Notes: generated by a model from the sequence alone, not told the origin. Positions 34,819 through 45,051 are shown, numbered from the stretch's first letter. The stretch: 64,000 nt of DNA from Shewanella vesiculosa (GCF_021560015.1 NZ_CP073588.1:4138501-4202500); one strand, 5' to 3'. Program-made: numbers and translations.

Positions 34819-36754
34819 TTACTCTTCATGGCTCAAAATAAAATTATTCACAGCTTTTGATATCAGGTCTTTTTTCATCGTAGTGCGTGCGAGAGGCTGG
34901 TTAAACCAAAAGCTCATCGGCTGATCAAAACCGATACCGTGCATATAGTTGTAAAGCGCTTTACGTAGCCCTTCGCCAAGCATGTCATGATCGGTACCTG
35001 TTGGGTCGGTGAAGTCGACATCGTTTTCAGCGAATAAGATTTCAGGACGTTCAGCAAGGGTGATGCCAAATTGCTCTGGGTTGATGCCGATAGGGCTGTG
35101 GATCGTGGCGACAAAACGGTGCCAGTAGGCGGACTGGAAACAACCTTGCTGCATCAACTGACGCACCATTTCCAATGAGTCTATGGTTTCTTGTTCGGTT
35201 TGTGTGGGAAAACCATACATTAAATAGGCATGCACCAGAATACCCGCGTCACTGAAGGCTTTAGTCACGTGGGCGACTCGTTCAACGCTCACGCCTTTTT
35301 TCATTAGTTTCAGTAGTCTGTCTGACGCCACTTCAAGGCCGCCGCTGACCGCGATACAACCAGAATCTGCCAGTAACTGGCAGCGGTCTGGGCTAAAGGT
35401 GCGCTCAAAACGGATATTGCCCCACCAACTGATCACGACCCCACGTTCTATAAGGCGTTTTGCAAACGCAAATAAGGTTTTTGGCGGTAAAGCTTCATCG
35501 ACAAAATGAAAACCTGTTTGTCCGGTTTCTTCGATAAGCTCTACAATTCGGTCAACCAACACATCGGCGCCTGCGGTATCGTAGCGGTCGATGTAGTCCA
35601 AGCTAACGTCGCAGAAGCTGCATTTGCGCCAGTAACAGCCATGGGCTATGGTCAGTTTATTCCAGCGGCCATCACTCCAAATTCGGTGCATCGGGTTGAG
35701 CATTTCACACAAAGACAGGTATTCGCCAGTGGCAGGCCGTCGTAAATCGGTGCGCCGACTTCGCTTTGCGGAATATCGTGCAGCTGATCATTCTGATTTA
35801 AGTGGACATAAGGTTGGCCATTTTCATCTTCGGCGAGAAAGTGTAAGTTCGCACTAACTCGTCGATCTCACGTTTACCTTCAAAGTACTCCAGTAGGGTG
35901 ATTAAGGGACGTTCGCCGTCGTCTAGACAGATATAATCGACAAACTCAAATACCCTAGGGTCTTTGAGTGCGCGCAGTTCGGTATTAACAAACCCGCCGC
36001 CCATGACGATAGGGATATCAGGGTTAATGGCCTTACAGGTTTGCGCAATCCGTAACGCGCCGAGCATATTACCGGGAAACGGCACGGTTAGTGCGACTAC
36101 GCTCGGTTGCGTGTCTTCCAGATACATCTCGACCAACTGCTCCAAAATTTCAGAGCTGAAACTCGGTTCGCCTATTAGAGTGTCGTAAAGGTTGTCAAAG
36201 CTTGGGTTGGCCGCTGCTAATTTCTCGCCATAACGGCTGACTTCAAAATACGGGTCAACACCTTGAGTGATGACATTCGACAGATCATTGATAAACAGGG
36301 TGGCGAGATATTTAGCTTTATCTTGTACGCCTAAATTACCAAAGGCCGCTTGCAACACATCGCCAGATACGGCTTCCATTTGAGCAATTGCATCAAACGC
36401 TGGGCCTTCGGGTAAGAAGCGGCGCGAGTTAATCCGCATCGCTAGGCTGGGGTCTTTACCCTGTAAAAAACGAATCGCGGGCTCTACGGTCAGATGATAA
36501 CGCTCAAACTCAGCCAGAAAATTGAAGATAACATCAGGCAGTTCATCGTCTTCAAAATGCTCGAAGTTTTCTTCCACGTGCTGACGAATAATCTCTAGCG
36601 CAGGCGCCGTCATCATCTCAAGAAACAGCTCAATCGCAGGATCTCGTTGCACCGCCTCATAGCCTCGTGAGCGTAAAAAACCGGTCAAATACGCTGTTGC
36701 TGGATACGGTGTATTCAGCTGAGTCATAGGTGGAGTCATTAGAAGAACGGTCAT
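34819..36754 (-). pseudogene. B12-binding-domain radical SAM protein with two -1 frameshifts
   Basis: Joined, the frames give one ~645-residue protein. The N-terminal part (36754 down to about 35830) has a cobalamin-type region with VVALTVPFPGNMLGALRIAQ and VMGGGFVNTEL. The C-terminal part has the radical SAM cluster motif CYWRKCSFC (C-x3-C-x2-C type) and VSGGLEVASDRLLKLMKKG. The first shift lies near 35830-35840, after RTYTFS, and the second near 35720-35730, before YLSLCEMLNP. Inserting one base at each restores a continuous frame (TFSAEDENGQPYVHLNQ... PLA.EYLSLCEM). No other stop interrupts it. Function is unknown; such proteins often act in methyl transfer or ring modification. Confidence 0.82.
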
Positions 36755-37069
36755 AACCTGCCTTTAAATAGTAAAACCTGAATGCTTATTGCGAAGCAGA
36801 ATAATGGCAGCAAATACGGCGGCCACAACATAATAATGAATTCTAACAAATGGCCTGTAAAAAAGCCCCGTAAATTAGACAATGGTTGATTGAACATCAG
36901 CTCTTTAATTCATCAGGATTGACTATATGCTGCGTCACTCAAGGATGAATAGTCGTCAGTTTCGACTTTATAGTTTGCGAACCATGCGATTAGGACGCTG
37001 AGGCTCGCTGATAAAGTGCTCGAGTCAGATGGACTGAATCTTCATCTGACCCTTTTTAAGGTTTTAGCG
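36755..37069. other. Intergenic region with plus-strand terminator-like hairpin
   Basis: 315 bp. GTCAGATG (37024-37031) / CATCTGAC (37043-37050) is followed on the plus strand by CCTTTTT. No plus-strand gene lies upstream, so this may end a small RNA transcribed through 36900-37058. No convincing promoter was found. Confidence 0.4.
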
Positions 37070-37747
37070 TTAATTAAGAATAGGGCGTAAATAGCCTGCG
37101 CCAAGTTGTTTCATTTGTCGTTCAACCCAGACGACTCTCTGGCGAAGGTAAGGGGTTAAATTATTGGGATCGCGTTTGCGAGGGCTTGGTAGTAGCACTG
37201 CCAGCCGCGCGGCTTCATTACTGCTGAGATTGCGTGCCGATTTATGAAAGTAATGCTGGCTGGCTGCTTCTACGCCGTAAATTCCTTTGCCAAACTCAGC
37301 TACGTTTACATACACCTCTAAGATACGTTTTTTACCCCAAATCACCTCAAGGCTCAAGGCTAAACCCGCTTCCAGACCTTTACGAATAAAGCTTCGCCCC
37401 GGCCATAGCAAAAGGTTTTTAGCCGTTTGTTGGGTTATAGTGCTGGCCCCGCGAAGGCCTTCGCCATCGTCTGACTGGTTAAGTGCTTTACTGATAGCAG
37501 TGAAATCGACACCGAAGTGCTCTGGAAAACGCTGATCTTCTGAGGCAACCATCGCCAGCGCTATTTGCGACGGCAACTTATCAATGCTGACCCAGTGCTG
37601 GGTAACTGGATAAGGGCTTTGCAGCATAAATGACGTAGTCGGTGGTGGCACAAATCGTAGCAGCAATAATAATAGCGTCAGTAATAGCAACAACCGCCAC
37701 ATGACAAACCATGTCCAACCGAAAAAACCTCGTTTACGATCTGCCAT
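37070..37747 (-). CDS. mtgA: Monofunctional biosynthetic peptidoglycan transglycosylase
   Basis: 225 residues. One N-terminal TM anchor (WFVMWRLLLLLTLLLLLLRFV) is followed by the GT51 domain: MVASEDQRFPEHFGVD with the catalytic Glu, GLRGASTITQQTAKNLLLWPGRS, RKGLEAGLALSLEVIWGKKRILEVYVNVAEFG and IYGVEAASQHYFHKSA. No transpeptidase domain is present, as expected for MtgA. It polymerises lipid II into glycan strands at the outer face of the inner membrane. It is monocistronic. Confidence 0.96.
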   Translation of the reverse strand: MADRKRGFFGWTWFVMWRLLLLLTLLLLLLRFVPPPTTSFMLQSPYPVTQHWVSIDKLPSQIALAMVASEDQRFPEHFGVDFTAISKALNQSDDGEGLRGASTITQQTAKNLLLWPGRSFIRKGLEAGLALSLEVIWGKKRILEVYVNVAEFGKGIYGVEAASQHYFHKSARNLSSNEAARLAVLLPSPRKRDPNNLTPYLRQRVVWVERQMKQLGAGYLRPILN

Positions 37748-37949
37748 TCACTGCCTCTTGTTATCATTAGCCTTTGGGGCTGTGTCGTTTTCGACGTGCA
37801 AGAGTATAGGATATTAACCATCAATACCAAATGCTAATCAATGTCATGCAGATTATATATCTAAAAGGCAGATTATCTGGTCTCTGAGTACCGATTGGAT
37901 TAAGCCACAACACTAAGCCATGACGTAAAAATGTGTTCTTATGACAACC

Positions 37950-38591
37950 TCAACAAGCTGGAGGATTTGATAAAATAGTACGGATGTCGGCTAAACTCGT
38001 TTGCCATTGTTGGTAATCAAGCCTGATAGGATAGGCGTCGTTAGCAACCATCAATACTAACGAGGGGAATCCTTGAATAGGCAGTTGGCGGGCAAGGTTA
38101 ATTTCTGTGATTAATTGCTCTTCTGTTTCACTGGCGTTTAGTTGCTGGTTAAAAAGATCTGCCGGGATGCCTAATTGAGTGGCGATAGATGTTAAGGTGC
38201 CAATATCAGATGGATTGCGCGCGTGCAGGTAATAAGCCTGTTGGATTGAGTTGATCATTTGCTGCTCAAGTCCATATTGGCGTGCAACAATAGTGGTTCT
38301 GCAGGCCAGATAAGTTGATCGTCTAGGTTGGCAGTGCTGCCAAAAATCGTGATTAAATTGAGTCCCCAATTGTTGAGCTATCTTGTGCCAAGTTTGTTGG
38401 AGCATTTGCTGCATGGCCTGTGGCATAGGCAGTTCAGAATCGGGTGCTAAACCGCCAACTAAGTATTTTATTGTCAGTTGTTGGTTAAATTGCTGCAGCA
38501 GTTGGGCTTGGAGGGTGTCCCATGTGGGGCGATATCCCCAACACCAGCTGCACATAGGGTCGTGCACATAATAGAGTGTTGTATCTGACAT
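37950..38591 (-). CDS. DsbA-family (FrnE-like) thioredoxin-fold oxidoreductase
   Basis: 213 residues with no signal peptide, so probably cytoplasmic. The active site is CSWC in YVHDPMCSWCWGYRPTW (residues ~13-16), characteristic of FrnE/DsbA-like 2-hydroxychromene isomerase-fold proteins. A large helical insertion (~45-165) is Gln-rich (QQLLQQFNQQ, MQQMLQQTW). The cis-Pro loop is in IQGFPSLVL. A disulfide or glutathione-linked role is inferred; the partner is unknown. Confidence 0.85.
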   Translation of the reverse strand: MSDTTLYYVHDPMCSWCWGYRPTWDTLQAQLLQQFNQQLTIKYLVGGLAPDSELPMPQAMQQMLQQTWHKIAQQLGTQFNHDFWQHCQPRRSTYLACRTTIVARQYGLEQQMINSIQQAYYLHARNPSDIGTLTSIATQLGIPADLFNQQLNASETEEQLITEINLARQLPIQGFPSLVLMVANDAYPIRLDYQQWQTSLADIRTILSNPPAC

Positions 38592-38661
38592 TATGGTTCT
38601 CTTTATTAATTGCTTTGCAGCCTAGCAACTCAATCTATCTTAAATACAGTAGATACTAATA

Positions 38662-38690
38662 TTGTCATATTAGTTCGCTATTTTAGTCAT
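38662..38690 (+). promoter_or_regulatory. Possible degenerate Pho box upstream of the GDPD gene
   Basis: TTGTCAT (38662-38668) and TAGTCAT (38684-38690) are exactly 22 bp apart, two turns as in multi-half-site Pho boxes, but the middle half-site (38673-38679) matches poorly. Weak on its own; it is suggestive because the downstream gene encodes a secreted phosphodiesterase. Confidence 0.3.
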
Positions 38691-38754
38691 ATTCATTGCG
38701 TAAGATAATTTTAACAAACAATGCATTACAGCATTACTACACGGAGGTACTAAA

Positions 38755-40032
38755 ATGACAGGGCAAAAAAGTATAACACTGGGCATTATTTCTATTTTAA
38801 CCAGTATGTTATGGGTCTCAGGCTGTAACAGTAACGACAATAATGACACGGCTTCAGCAGTGGTAGATAAAAGTGTTGTCGCGCAAGTCGGCCCTAGGCC
38901 GTTATTTTTAGTCGATCAAATGCAAGACAGTGAATTAAAAACTCAATTAGCCCAATGCGAGACTGGACCATTTTACCGCACTGACTTTGCCATTGGCCAT
39001 CGTGGTGCCTCGATGCAATTTCCTGAGCACACCAAAGAATCTTATCAAGCGGCTATTGATTCCGGTGCCGGTATTGTTGAGTGTGACGTCACTTTTACAG
39101 CCGACAAAGCGCTGGTATGTCGCCATTCACAGTGCGACTTAGCAACGACGACGAATATTCTCGCAATCCCTGAGCTTGCCAATAAATGTTCGGTGCCGTT
39201 TTCACCTGCCGATGCCGCTAACGGCGTGAGTGCTACAGCAACCTGTTGTACAAGTGATATTACGCTGGCTGAATTTAAAACCTTAAAAGGCAAAATGGAT
39301 GGCTTTAATCCTAAGGCCACCACGGTTGCAGAGTTTATTGATGGTACACCAAACTGGCGCACCGATTTATATGCGGGTAATGGCACCTTAATGACCCATG
39401 CTGAGAGTATAGCCTTGTTTAAAGCCGCAGGTGTAAAGATGACCCCTGAGCTTAAATCGGCCAGTGTGAGCATGCCTTATGATGGATTTACTCAGCAAGA
39501 TTATGCCCAAAAAATGCTAGATGAATATGCCGCCGCAGGTGTCGATGCATCACAGGTATTCCCGCAGTCATTTAATTTAGATGATGTAAAATATTGGATA
39601 GCCAATGCGCCAGAGTTTGCCGAGCAGGCGGTTTACCTTGATGGCCGCGATGAGCTGGCTGGATTCGATCCGCAAAACAGCGCGACTTGGTCACCGAGTA
39701 TGGATGCCTTAGCCGCTGATGGCGTGAAAATTATCGCGCCACCTTTATGGATGTTAGTCACCTTAGATAATAACAAGGCCATCATACCTTCTGAATATGC
39801 CAACGCGGCTAATGCAGCAGGCTTAAAAATTATCGCATGGTCTCTTGAGCGTTCCGGCCCACTGAGTCAAGGTGGGGGCGGTTGGTATTATCAAAGCATT
39901 GCTGATGCGATAGATAACGAAGGCGACACTTTTGAGTTATTAGATGTACTGGCTAAAGATGTTGGTGTTATTGGTGTGTTTTCCGATTGGCCTGCAACGG
40001 TAACTTATTATGCAAATTGCATGAATATGTAA
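38755..40032 (+). CDS. Secreted glycerophosphodiester phosphodiesterase, lipoprotein
   Basis: 425 residues. The signal peptide ends in lipobox VSGC (Cys24), giving a lipid anchor. The GDPD catalytic region is clear: [19 protein letters not shown] (catalytic His-Arg with Glu) and [22 protein letters not shown] (metal-binding Glu/Asp and second His). A Cys-rich insertion (CSVPFSP...CCTSD) follows. It hydrolyses glycerophosphodiesters to glycerol-3-phosphate outside the cytoplasm, yielding phosphate and carbon. GGAGG lies before the ATG. It is monocistronic and ends in a terminator. Confidence 0.9.
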   Translation: MTGQKSITLGIISILTSMLWVSGCNSNDNNDTASAVVDKSVVAQVGPRPLFLVDQMQDSELKTQLAQCETGPFYRTDFAIGHRGASMQFPEHTKESYQAAIDSGAGIVECDVTFTADKALVCRHSQCDLATTTNILAIPELANKCSVPFSPADAANGVSATATCCTSDITLAEFKTLKGKMDGFNPKATTVAEFIDGTPNWRTDLYAGNGTLMTHAESIALFKAAGVKMTPELKSASVSMPYDGFTQQDYAQKMLDEYAAAGVDASQVFPQSFNLDDVKYWIANAPEFAEQAVYLDGRDELAGFDPQNSATWSPSMDALAADGVKIIAPPLWMLVTLDNNKAIIPSEYANAANAAGLKIIAWSLERSGPLSQGGGGWYYQSIADAIDNEGDTFELLDVLAKDVGVIGVFSDWPATVTYYANCMNM

Positions 40033-40084
40033 TGTTTAACAGCATGCTTATCCCGCGTTTAAATGGGGTAAACAGGATTGACTT

Positions 40085-40116
40085 AAAAGGTGCCAACATT
40101 GTTGGCACCTTTTTTA
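40085..40116 (+). terminator. Terminator of the GDPD gene
   Basis: Stem AAAAGGTGCCAAC / GTTGGCACCTTTT with ATT loop and a T-run. Confidence 0.93.
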
Positions 40117-40361
40117 TTCTATTCACTATACTCGTTATGGTGCGGTATTAATCACTCACGGTTCGATTAGCGATACACAATGGGTGATGATCATTGCCTA
40201 GGTTACGTGTCGAAGCATTATTGAAGTGACTGAAATAGTAAATAAATTCAATCTACAACCATGTTGTTAGCCTTTAGTCTATATAGGCAGTATTGGATGA
40301 CAGTGGTAGTGTTACAGCACAATAATACTGATAACAATATAAAAAATAAGGATATTGCAGG
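40117..40361. other. Upstream region of the TAXI-TRAP operon
   Basis: About 245 bp between the GDPD terminator and the TAXI gene. No specific operator was recognised; the operon promoter should lie here. Confidence 0.4.
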
Positions 40362-41315
40362 ATGAAATTAACCAAACGTTTTTGCATGATTGGCGCAGCT
40401 GCTGCGCTGTCTATTAGTACCGCTGTTATGGCTGCGCCGACATTTATTAACATCCTCACCGGCGGAACCAGTGGTGTGTATTATCCTATTGGAGTTGCAC
40501 TTTCACAACTCTATAGCAAGGGTATTGAGGGCTCTAAAACTTCTGTTCAAGCGACTAAAGCTTCTGTTGAAAATCTTAACTTATTACAAGCGGGACGAGG
40601 TGAGTTAGCCCTTGCATTAGGTGATTCTGTGTCTGCAGCATGGGCTGGTGATGCTGACGCTGGCTTTAACAAACCACTGGATAAGTTACGTGTGATTGCG
40701 GCAACCTATCCAAACTTTATTCAAATTGTCGCCAATAAAGACGCTGGGATTAATAGCCTTGCAGATTTAAAAGGTAAACGCATTTCTGTCGGCGCCCCTA
40801 AATCAGGTACCGAGTTAAACGCACGCGCTATTTTCAGCGCTGCCGGCTTAAGTTATGACGATATGGCTAAAGTCGAGTTTTTGCCTTATGCCGAATCTGT
40901 TGAGTTGATTAAAAACCGTCAATTGGATGCGACGTTGCAGTCATCTGGCCTAGGTATGGCAGCCATTCGAGATTTAGCAGCAACAATGGCGATTAACTTT
41001 GTTGAGATCCCTGCTGATGTGGTGGCTAAAATCAATAATCCTGCTTACCAAGTCGGAGTGATTACAGCCAATACTTATGAAGGTCAAACGGAAGATGTCA
41101 GTACCGTGGCGATTCAGAATTTACTTGTGAGCCACAGTAAGGTCTCTGATGAAATTGCTTATCAAATGACTAAGTTGATGTTTGAAAACCTTGACCGTTT
41201 AGGCACAGCGCACTCTGCGGCGAAAGACATAAGCTTAGAAACGGCTACTAAAAACTTACCCATCCCATTACATCCAGGTGCTGAACGTTACTACAAAGAA
41301 GTGAATGCACTGTAA
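40362..41315 (+). CDS. TAXI-family TRAP transporter solute-binding protein
   Basis: 317 residues. A signal peptide (CMIGAAAALSISTAVMAAP) precedes the TAXI fold: INILTGGTSGVYYPIGVALSQLYS, VQATKASVENLNLLQAGRGELALALGDS, LKGKRISVGAPKSGTELNARAIF and a C-terminal IPLHPGAERYYKE. TAXI proteins capture small carboxylates or amino acids in the periplasm for TRAP permeases. It is the first gene of a three-gene operon with a fused TRAP permease and a DUF1850 protein. A hairpin after the gene probably raises its expression relative to the permease. The ligand is unknown. Confidence 0.94.
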   Translation: MKLTKRFCMIGAAAALSISTAVMAAPTFINILTGGTSGVYYPIGVALSQLYSKGIEGSKTSVQATKASVENLNLLQAGRGELALALGDSVSAAWAGDADAGFNKPLDKLRVIAATYPNFIQIVANKDAGINSLADLKGKRISVGAPKSGTELNARAIFSAAGLSYDDMAKVEFLPYAESVELIKNRQLDATLQSSGLGMAAIRDLAATMAINFVEIPADVVAKINNPAYQVGVITANTYEGQTEDVSTVAIQNLLVSHSKVSDEIAYQMTKLMFENLDRLGTAHSAAKDISLETATKNLPIPLHPGAERYYKEVNAL

Positions 41316-41334
41316 TCTTATGCTTCTTTTTGTG

Positions 41335-41374
41335 AGCGCTTGCTTAACCTTAAGCAAGCGCTTAGTTGTTTTTT
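41335..41374 (+). terminator. Attenuator/terminator between TAXI and permease genes
   Basis: Stem AGCGCTTGCTTA / TAAGCAAGCGCT with ACCT loop, followed by TAG-TTG-TTTTTT. Partial termination would give excess binding protein. Confidence 0.85.
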
Positions 41375-41415
41375 AGACACACCGATTTTAGCTGTAGTAA
41401 GTGTAGAGGCGTACC

Positions 41416-43473
41416 ATGAGTGATCCATCCAATAACCAGGCAACTATGTCTGAACATGGCTTAAGTGCAGATACCCGCGATTGGCCAAAAGCATTGTTTT
41501 TTGTGGCGCTGATTTTTTCAATTTTTCAAATTACCACAGCTGCATTTCATCCGGTTTCAACCCAAGTATTACGCGCAGTGCACGTGGGTTTTTTATTATT
41601 AGTGGTGTTTATCAGTTACCCCGGTATGGGCAAGAGTCAGCCATGGCAACCTTTGGCGTGGCTACTCGGTTTAGCGGGTATGGCAACTGCTGTGTATCAA
41701 TGGGTGTTTGAAGCAGACTTAATTCAACGCTCTGGTGACTTAACTCAAAATGACATGATAATTGGTGTGGTATTAGTTGCGTTAGTGTTTGAAGCGGCTA
41801 GGCGAGTGATGGGCATTGCACTGCCTATTATCTGTGGTTTGTTTTTAGCTTATGGTTTATTTGGTGAATATTTACCGGGTGAATTAATGCACCGGGGCTA
41901 TGGTTTTGACCAAATAGTTAACCAGTTAGCCTTTGGTACAGAAGGCTTATATGGCACACCAACCTATGTTTCAGCGACTTATATTTTCTTATTTATTTTG
42001 TTCGGTGCCTTTTTAGAACAAGCCGGAATGATCCGTTTATTCACCGATTTTGCCATGGGCTTATTTGGTCACAAAGTCGGTGGGCCAGCAAAAGTGTCTG
42101 TGGTGTCATCGGCACTCATGGGCACCATTACCGGGTCGGGGGTTGCTAATGTTGTCACCACTGGACAGTTTACTATTCCGCTTATGAAACGCTTTGGCTA
42201 TCGTTCAGCTTTTGCCGGCGGGGTCGAGGCCACGTCCAGTATGGGTAGCCAAATTATGCCGCCGATTATGGGCGCTGTGGCTTTTATTATGGCCGAAACC
42301 ATTAACGTGCAATTTATTGAAATTGCTAAAGCGGCGATGATCCCTGCGGTATTGTACTTTTGCTCAGTATTCTGGATGGTGCATTTAGAGGCCAAACGCG
42401 CCAATTTATCTGGCTTACCCAAAGATCAATGTCCTGATCCATGGGCGGCGATTAAGTTACGTTGGTACTTACTCATTCCGTTATTTATTTTGATTGGTTT
42501 GTTGTTTTCTGGGCGTACGCCACTGTTTTCAGGCATGGTAGGTTTAGCACTGACCGCCATTGTGATTTTAGGTTCGGCGATAATTTTAAATGTGTCATCT
42601 GCTGTGATGCGTTTTGCTTTTTGGATAGCACTTGGCGTGTTATGTGCTGGCTTCTTTCAATTGGGCATAGGGGTGATGTTTGGCATCATTGCCATGCTGA
42701 TGGTGATGTGTTGGTTTGTTAAAGGCGGCAAAGCAACCCTAACATTATGTTTGCACGCATTAGTTGAAGGTGCCCGTCATGCTGTGCCTGTTGGTATTGC
42801 CTGTGCGCTGGTGGGGGTGATTATTGGTATCGTCTCACTTACGGGTATAGCCTCTACTTTTGCTGGATATATCTTGGCGGTGGGTCAAGATAATCTGTTT
42901 TTATCCTTAGTATTGACCATGGTAACTTGTCTTATTTTAGGCATGGGGATCCCCACTATTCCTAACTACATTATTACCAGTTCAATAGCTGCTCCAGCAT
43001 TACTCGACTTAGGTGTGCCGTTAATTGTGTCGCACATGTTTGTGTTTTATTTTGGCATTATGGCTGACCTCACTCCACCGGTTGCGCTAGCGTGTTTCGC
43101 GGCCGCGCCAATAGCAAAAGAGAAAGGCTTAAAAATCAGTTTGTGGGCTATTCGTATTGCGATTGCTGGGTTTATTATTCCTTTTATGGCGGTATACGAC
43201 CCCGCGTTAATGCTCCAAAGTGGCGGTGTGCTAGAGACTATTTTTGTAGTGCTTAAAGCAACCGTTGCTATTGGTATTTGGGGGGTGATTTTTACTGGCT
43301 ACTTATTACAAAACCTTTATTGGTGGGAACGTATTTTAGGCTTTGTTGCTGGTGGCTGTTTGATTTTAGCAACGCCATTAAGTGATGAATTAGGCTTTGG
43401 TTTAGCTCTGGCATTTATTTTACACCACGTATGGCGCGCTCGTAAGCTCAAACGTTTAGCCCAGGACGAATAA
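41416..43473 (+). CDS. TRAP transporter permease, fused 4TM/12TM type
   Basis: 685 residues, almost entirely hydrophobic, with about 17-19 TM segments. The N-terminal ~180 residues correspond to the small TRAP subunit and the remainder to the large subunit. Large-subunit motifs include GSGVANVVTTGQFTIPLMKRFGYRSAFAGGVEATSSMGSQIMPPIMGAVAF, LILGMGIPTIPNYIITSSIAAPAL and MADLTPPVALACFAAAPIA. Such DctQM fusions pair with TAXI binding proteins and use an ion gradient rather than ATP. It overlaps the DUF1850 start by one base (TAATG). Confidence 0.94.
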   Translation: MSDPSNNQATMSEHGLSADTRDWPKALFFVALIFSIFQITTAAFHPVSTQVLRAVHVGFLLLVVFISYPGMGKSQPWQPLAWLLGLAGMATAVYQWVFEADLIQRSGDLTQNDMIIGVVLVALVFEAARRVMGIALPIICGLFLAYGLFGEYLPGELMHRGYGFDQIVNQLAFGTEGLYGTPTYVSATYIFLFILFGAFLEQAGMIRLFTDFAMGLFGHKVGGPAKVSVVSSALMGTITGSGVANVVTTGQFTIPLMKRFGYRSAFAGGVEATSSMGSQIMPPIMGAVAFIMAETINVQFIEIAKAAMIPAVLYFCSVFWMVHLEAKRANLSGLPKDQCPDPWAAIKLRWYLLIPLFILIGLLFSGRTPLFSGMVGLALTAIVILGSAIILNVSSAVMRFAFWIALGVLCAGFFQLGIGVMFGIIAMLMVMCWFVKGGKATLTLCLHALVEGARHAVPVGIACALVGVIIGIVSLTGIASTFAGYILAVGQDNLFLSLVLTMVTCLILGMGIPTIPNYIITSSIAAPALLDLGVPLIVSHMFVFYFGIMADLTPPVALACFAAAPIAKEKGLKISLWAIRIAIAGFIIPFMAVYDPALMLQSGGVLETIFVVLKATVAIGIWGVIFTGYLLQNLYWWERILGFVAGGCLILATPLSDELGFGLALAFILHHVWRARKLKRLAQDE

Positions 43474-43877
43474 TGCTAGGGTTATGTTTAGGGCTAGCTG
43501 GCACTATTTGGGCGCAAGTGCCGGCTGAACAAATGACTCTGTCTTGGACGCATACGATTGAAAAAATTCGTTGGGCCGAAGATTATCGTTTAACGAATGA
43601 AGGTTTTATTTTAGAACAAGCCAGGGTAAAAGGCAGTGGTGCAGGGATGGAAATTCCTGCCGATGCGGTGTTAAAAGATGGCAGTTGGCACTACAAACCC
43701 AATTTACCTATTTTGCCAATACTAAAGTTAGGCCGAACTCCAGAAGCGGGGGATTATCAGTTATGTGTTTCATCGGCTCAGGCTGGGCAACAATGCCACC
43801 CAATGAGTTATTGGGTCGGTGAGCCTAACACTAAACAGCCCTCCATTGAGCTATGGGGCTGTGATATACCAATATGA
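43473..43877 (+). CDS. DUF1850 protein of the TAXI-TRAP operon
   Basis: 134 residues. Signal-like N-terminus (MLGLCLGLAGTIWA) followed by the DUF1850 pattern: LSWTHTIEKIRWAEDYRLTNEGFILEQARVKGSGAGMEIP, then a Tyr/Trp-containing strand and a final CHPMSYWVG. DUF1850 proteins commonly accompany TAXI-TRAP permeases and are suspected accessory periplasmic factors. Translation is coupled to the permease by a TAATG overlap. A terminator follows. Confidence 0.85.
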   Translation: MLGLCLGLAGTIWAQVPAEQMTLSWTHTIEKIRWAEDYRLTNEGFILEQARVKGSGAGMEIPADAVLKDGSWHYKPNLPILPILKLGRTPEAGDYQLCVSSAQAGQQCHPMSYWVGEPNTKQPSIELWGCDIPI

Positions 43878-43917
43878 GTTTGGTGTGTTAACTATGCCGA
43901 TAAGATGTATTAGACAT

Positions 43918-43949
43918 AAAAAAGCTGAATCAATTGATTCAGCTTTTTT
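43918..43949. terminator. Bidirectional terminator between the TRAP operon and ppaC
   Basis: Palindrome AAAAAAGCTGAATC-AATT-GATTCAGCTTTTTT, T-rich on both strands. Confidence 0.93.
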
Positions 43950-43969
43950 ATTGAATTTTTTACCACGAC

Positions 43970-44893
43970 TTACTTTGCAAATGCATCTTGTAGTGCAGGT
44001 ACAACTTGTTTTTTACGGCTTAATACGCCGTCTAACCACACGCGGCCATCAACGGTAGACTTACCGTAAGCACGCTCGGTTAAATCTGCTGAATCAGAAA
44101 CCACTAACATTTCTGAACCTTCTTTCATGATATCGGTTAGCAGTAATAATACGCTGTGACGATTGCCTTCGACTTTCAATTTAGCTATATCAGCTTCTAA
44201 ATCAGCTTTGATGTCGTCAAATACAGCCAAGTCGATCACTTCTAATTGGCCAATACCAACTAAGTTACCGTTCATGTTGAAGTCTTTAAAATCGCGCATA
44301 ACTAGGTCACGTGCTGGCGTGCCTTCAACTGCTGATTTTACTTTAAACATGTCCATGCCGACTTCTTTAAAGTCTTCAACACCCGCTATTTCAGCTAATG
44401 CTTCGACACAACGAATGTCTGCAGTGGTACAGGTTGGTGATTTGAAAATGACAGTGTCACTTAAAATGGCGCACATCATGATGCCAGCGATGTTTGCTGG
44501 AATTTTTACTTGGTAAAAATCGTACATCATTTTGATCACTGTGTTGCTACAACCCACTGGGCGAATCCAACATTCTAGCGGAGTAGAAGTGGTGAGATCG
44601 CCTAATTTGTGGTGGTCAACAATACCGACGATAGTTGCTTGAGCAATATCATCTGGTGCTTGAGTAATTTCTGAATGGTCAACAATGTAGACTTCTTCAC
44701 CAGCATAGCTGGTTTTGTATTCAGGTGCTTCAAAACCAAATTTCTCTAAAATAAATGCGGTTTCTGGTGATAACTCACCTAAACGGGCAGCAATAGCTGG
44801 TTCACCGATTTGGTTTTTTAAATATGCTAATGCGATTGCACCACAAATTGAATCTGAATCAGGGATCTTGTGACCCACTACATACATTGCCAT
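43970..44893 (-). CDS. ppaC: Manganese-dependent (family II) inorganic pyrophosphatase
   Basis: 307 residues. DHH-family motifs in order: VVGHKIPDSDSICGA (metal-binding His and Asp), VYIVDHSE, IVGIVDHHKLGD (DHH), then the DHHA2 domain with SRKKQVVPAL near the C-terminus, which supplies the substrate-binding Ser-Arg-Lys. It hydrolyses pyrophosphate and pulls biosynthetic reactions forward. Shewanella and Vibrio often carry this enzyme besides the family I Ppa. GGAG lies 9 bp before ATG 44893; an in-frame ATG follows at 44887. Monocistronic. Confidence 0.96.
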   Translation of the reverse strand: MAMYVVGHKIPDSDSICGAIALAYLKNQIGEPAIAARLGELSPETAFILEKFGFEAPEYKTSYAGEEVYIVDHSEITQAPDDIAQATIVGIVDHHKLGDLTTSTPLECWIRPVGCSNTVIKMMYDFYQVKIPANIAGIMMCAILSDTVIFKSPTCTTADIRCVEALAEIAGVEDFKEVGMDMFKVKSAVEGTPARDLVMRDFKDFNMNGNLVGIGQLEVIDLAVFDDIKADLEADIAKLKVEGNRHSVLLLLTDIMKEGSEMLVVSDSADLTERAYGKSTVDGRVWLDGVLSRKKQVVPALQDAFAK

Positions 44894-45022
44894 TGAAACA
44901 CTCTCCTATAAAGTTACCATGATTTTAACAAGGATTAATCCTGATAGCATTAAAAAATACCACTTGAGTTGTTTAGCGCATCACCGGAGTATTTTTACTA
45001 ATGATTTGAGTCATCCATTAAT

Positions 45023-45051
45023 AAAAAGCCCCAAGCTAAGAGTCTCAAGGC
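45023..45051 (-). terminator. Terminator of the YhcH-like gene
   Basis: On the minus strand, GCCTTGAG / CTTGGGGC (with G-U pairs) closes an 8-nt loop and is followed by TTTTT. Moderate stability. Confidence 0.6.
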
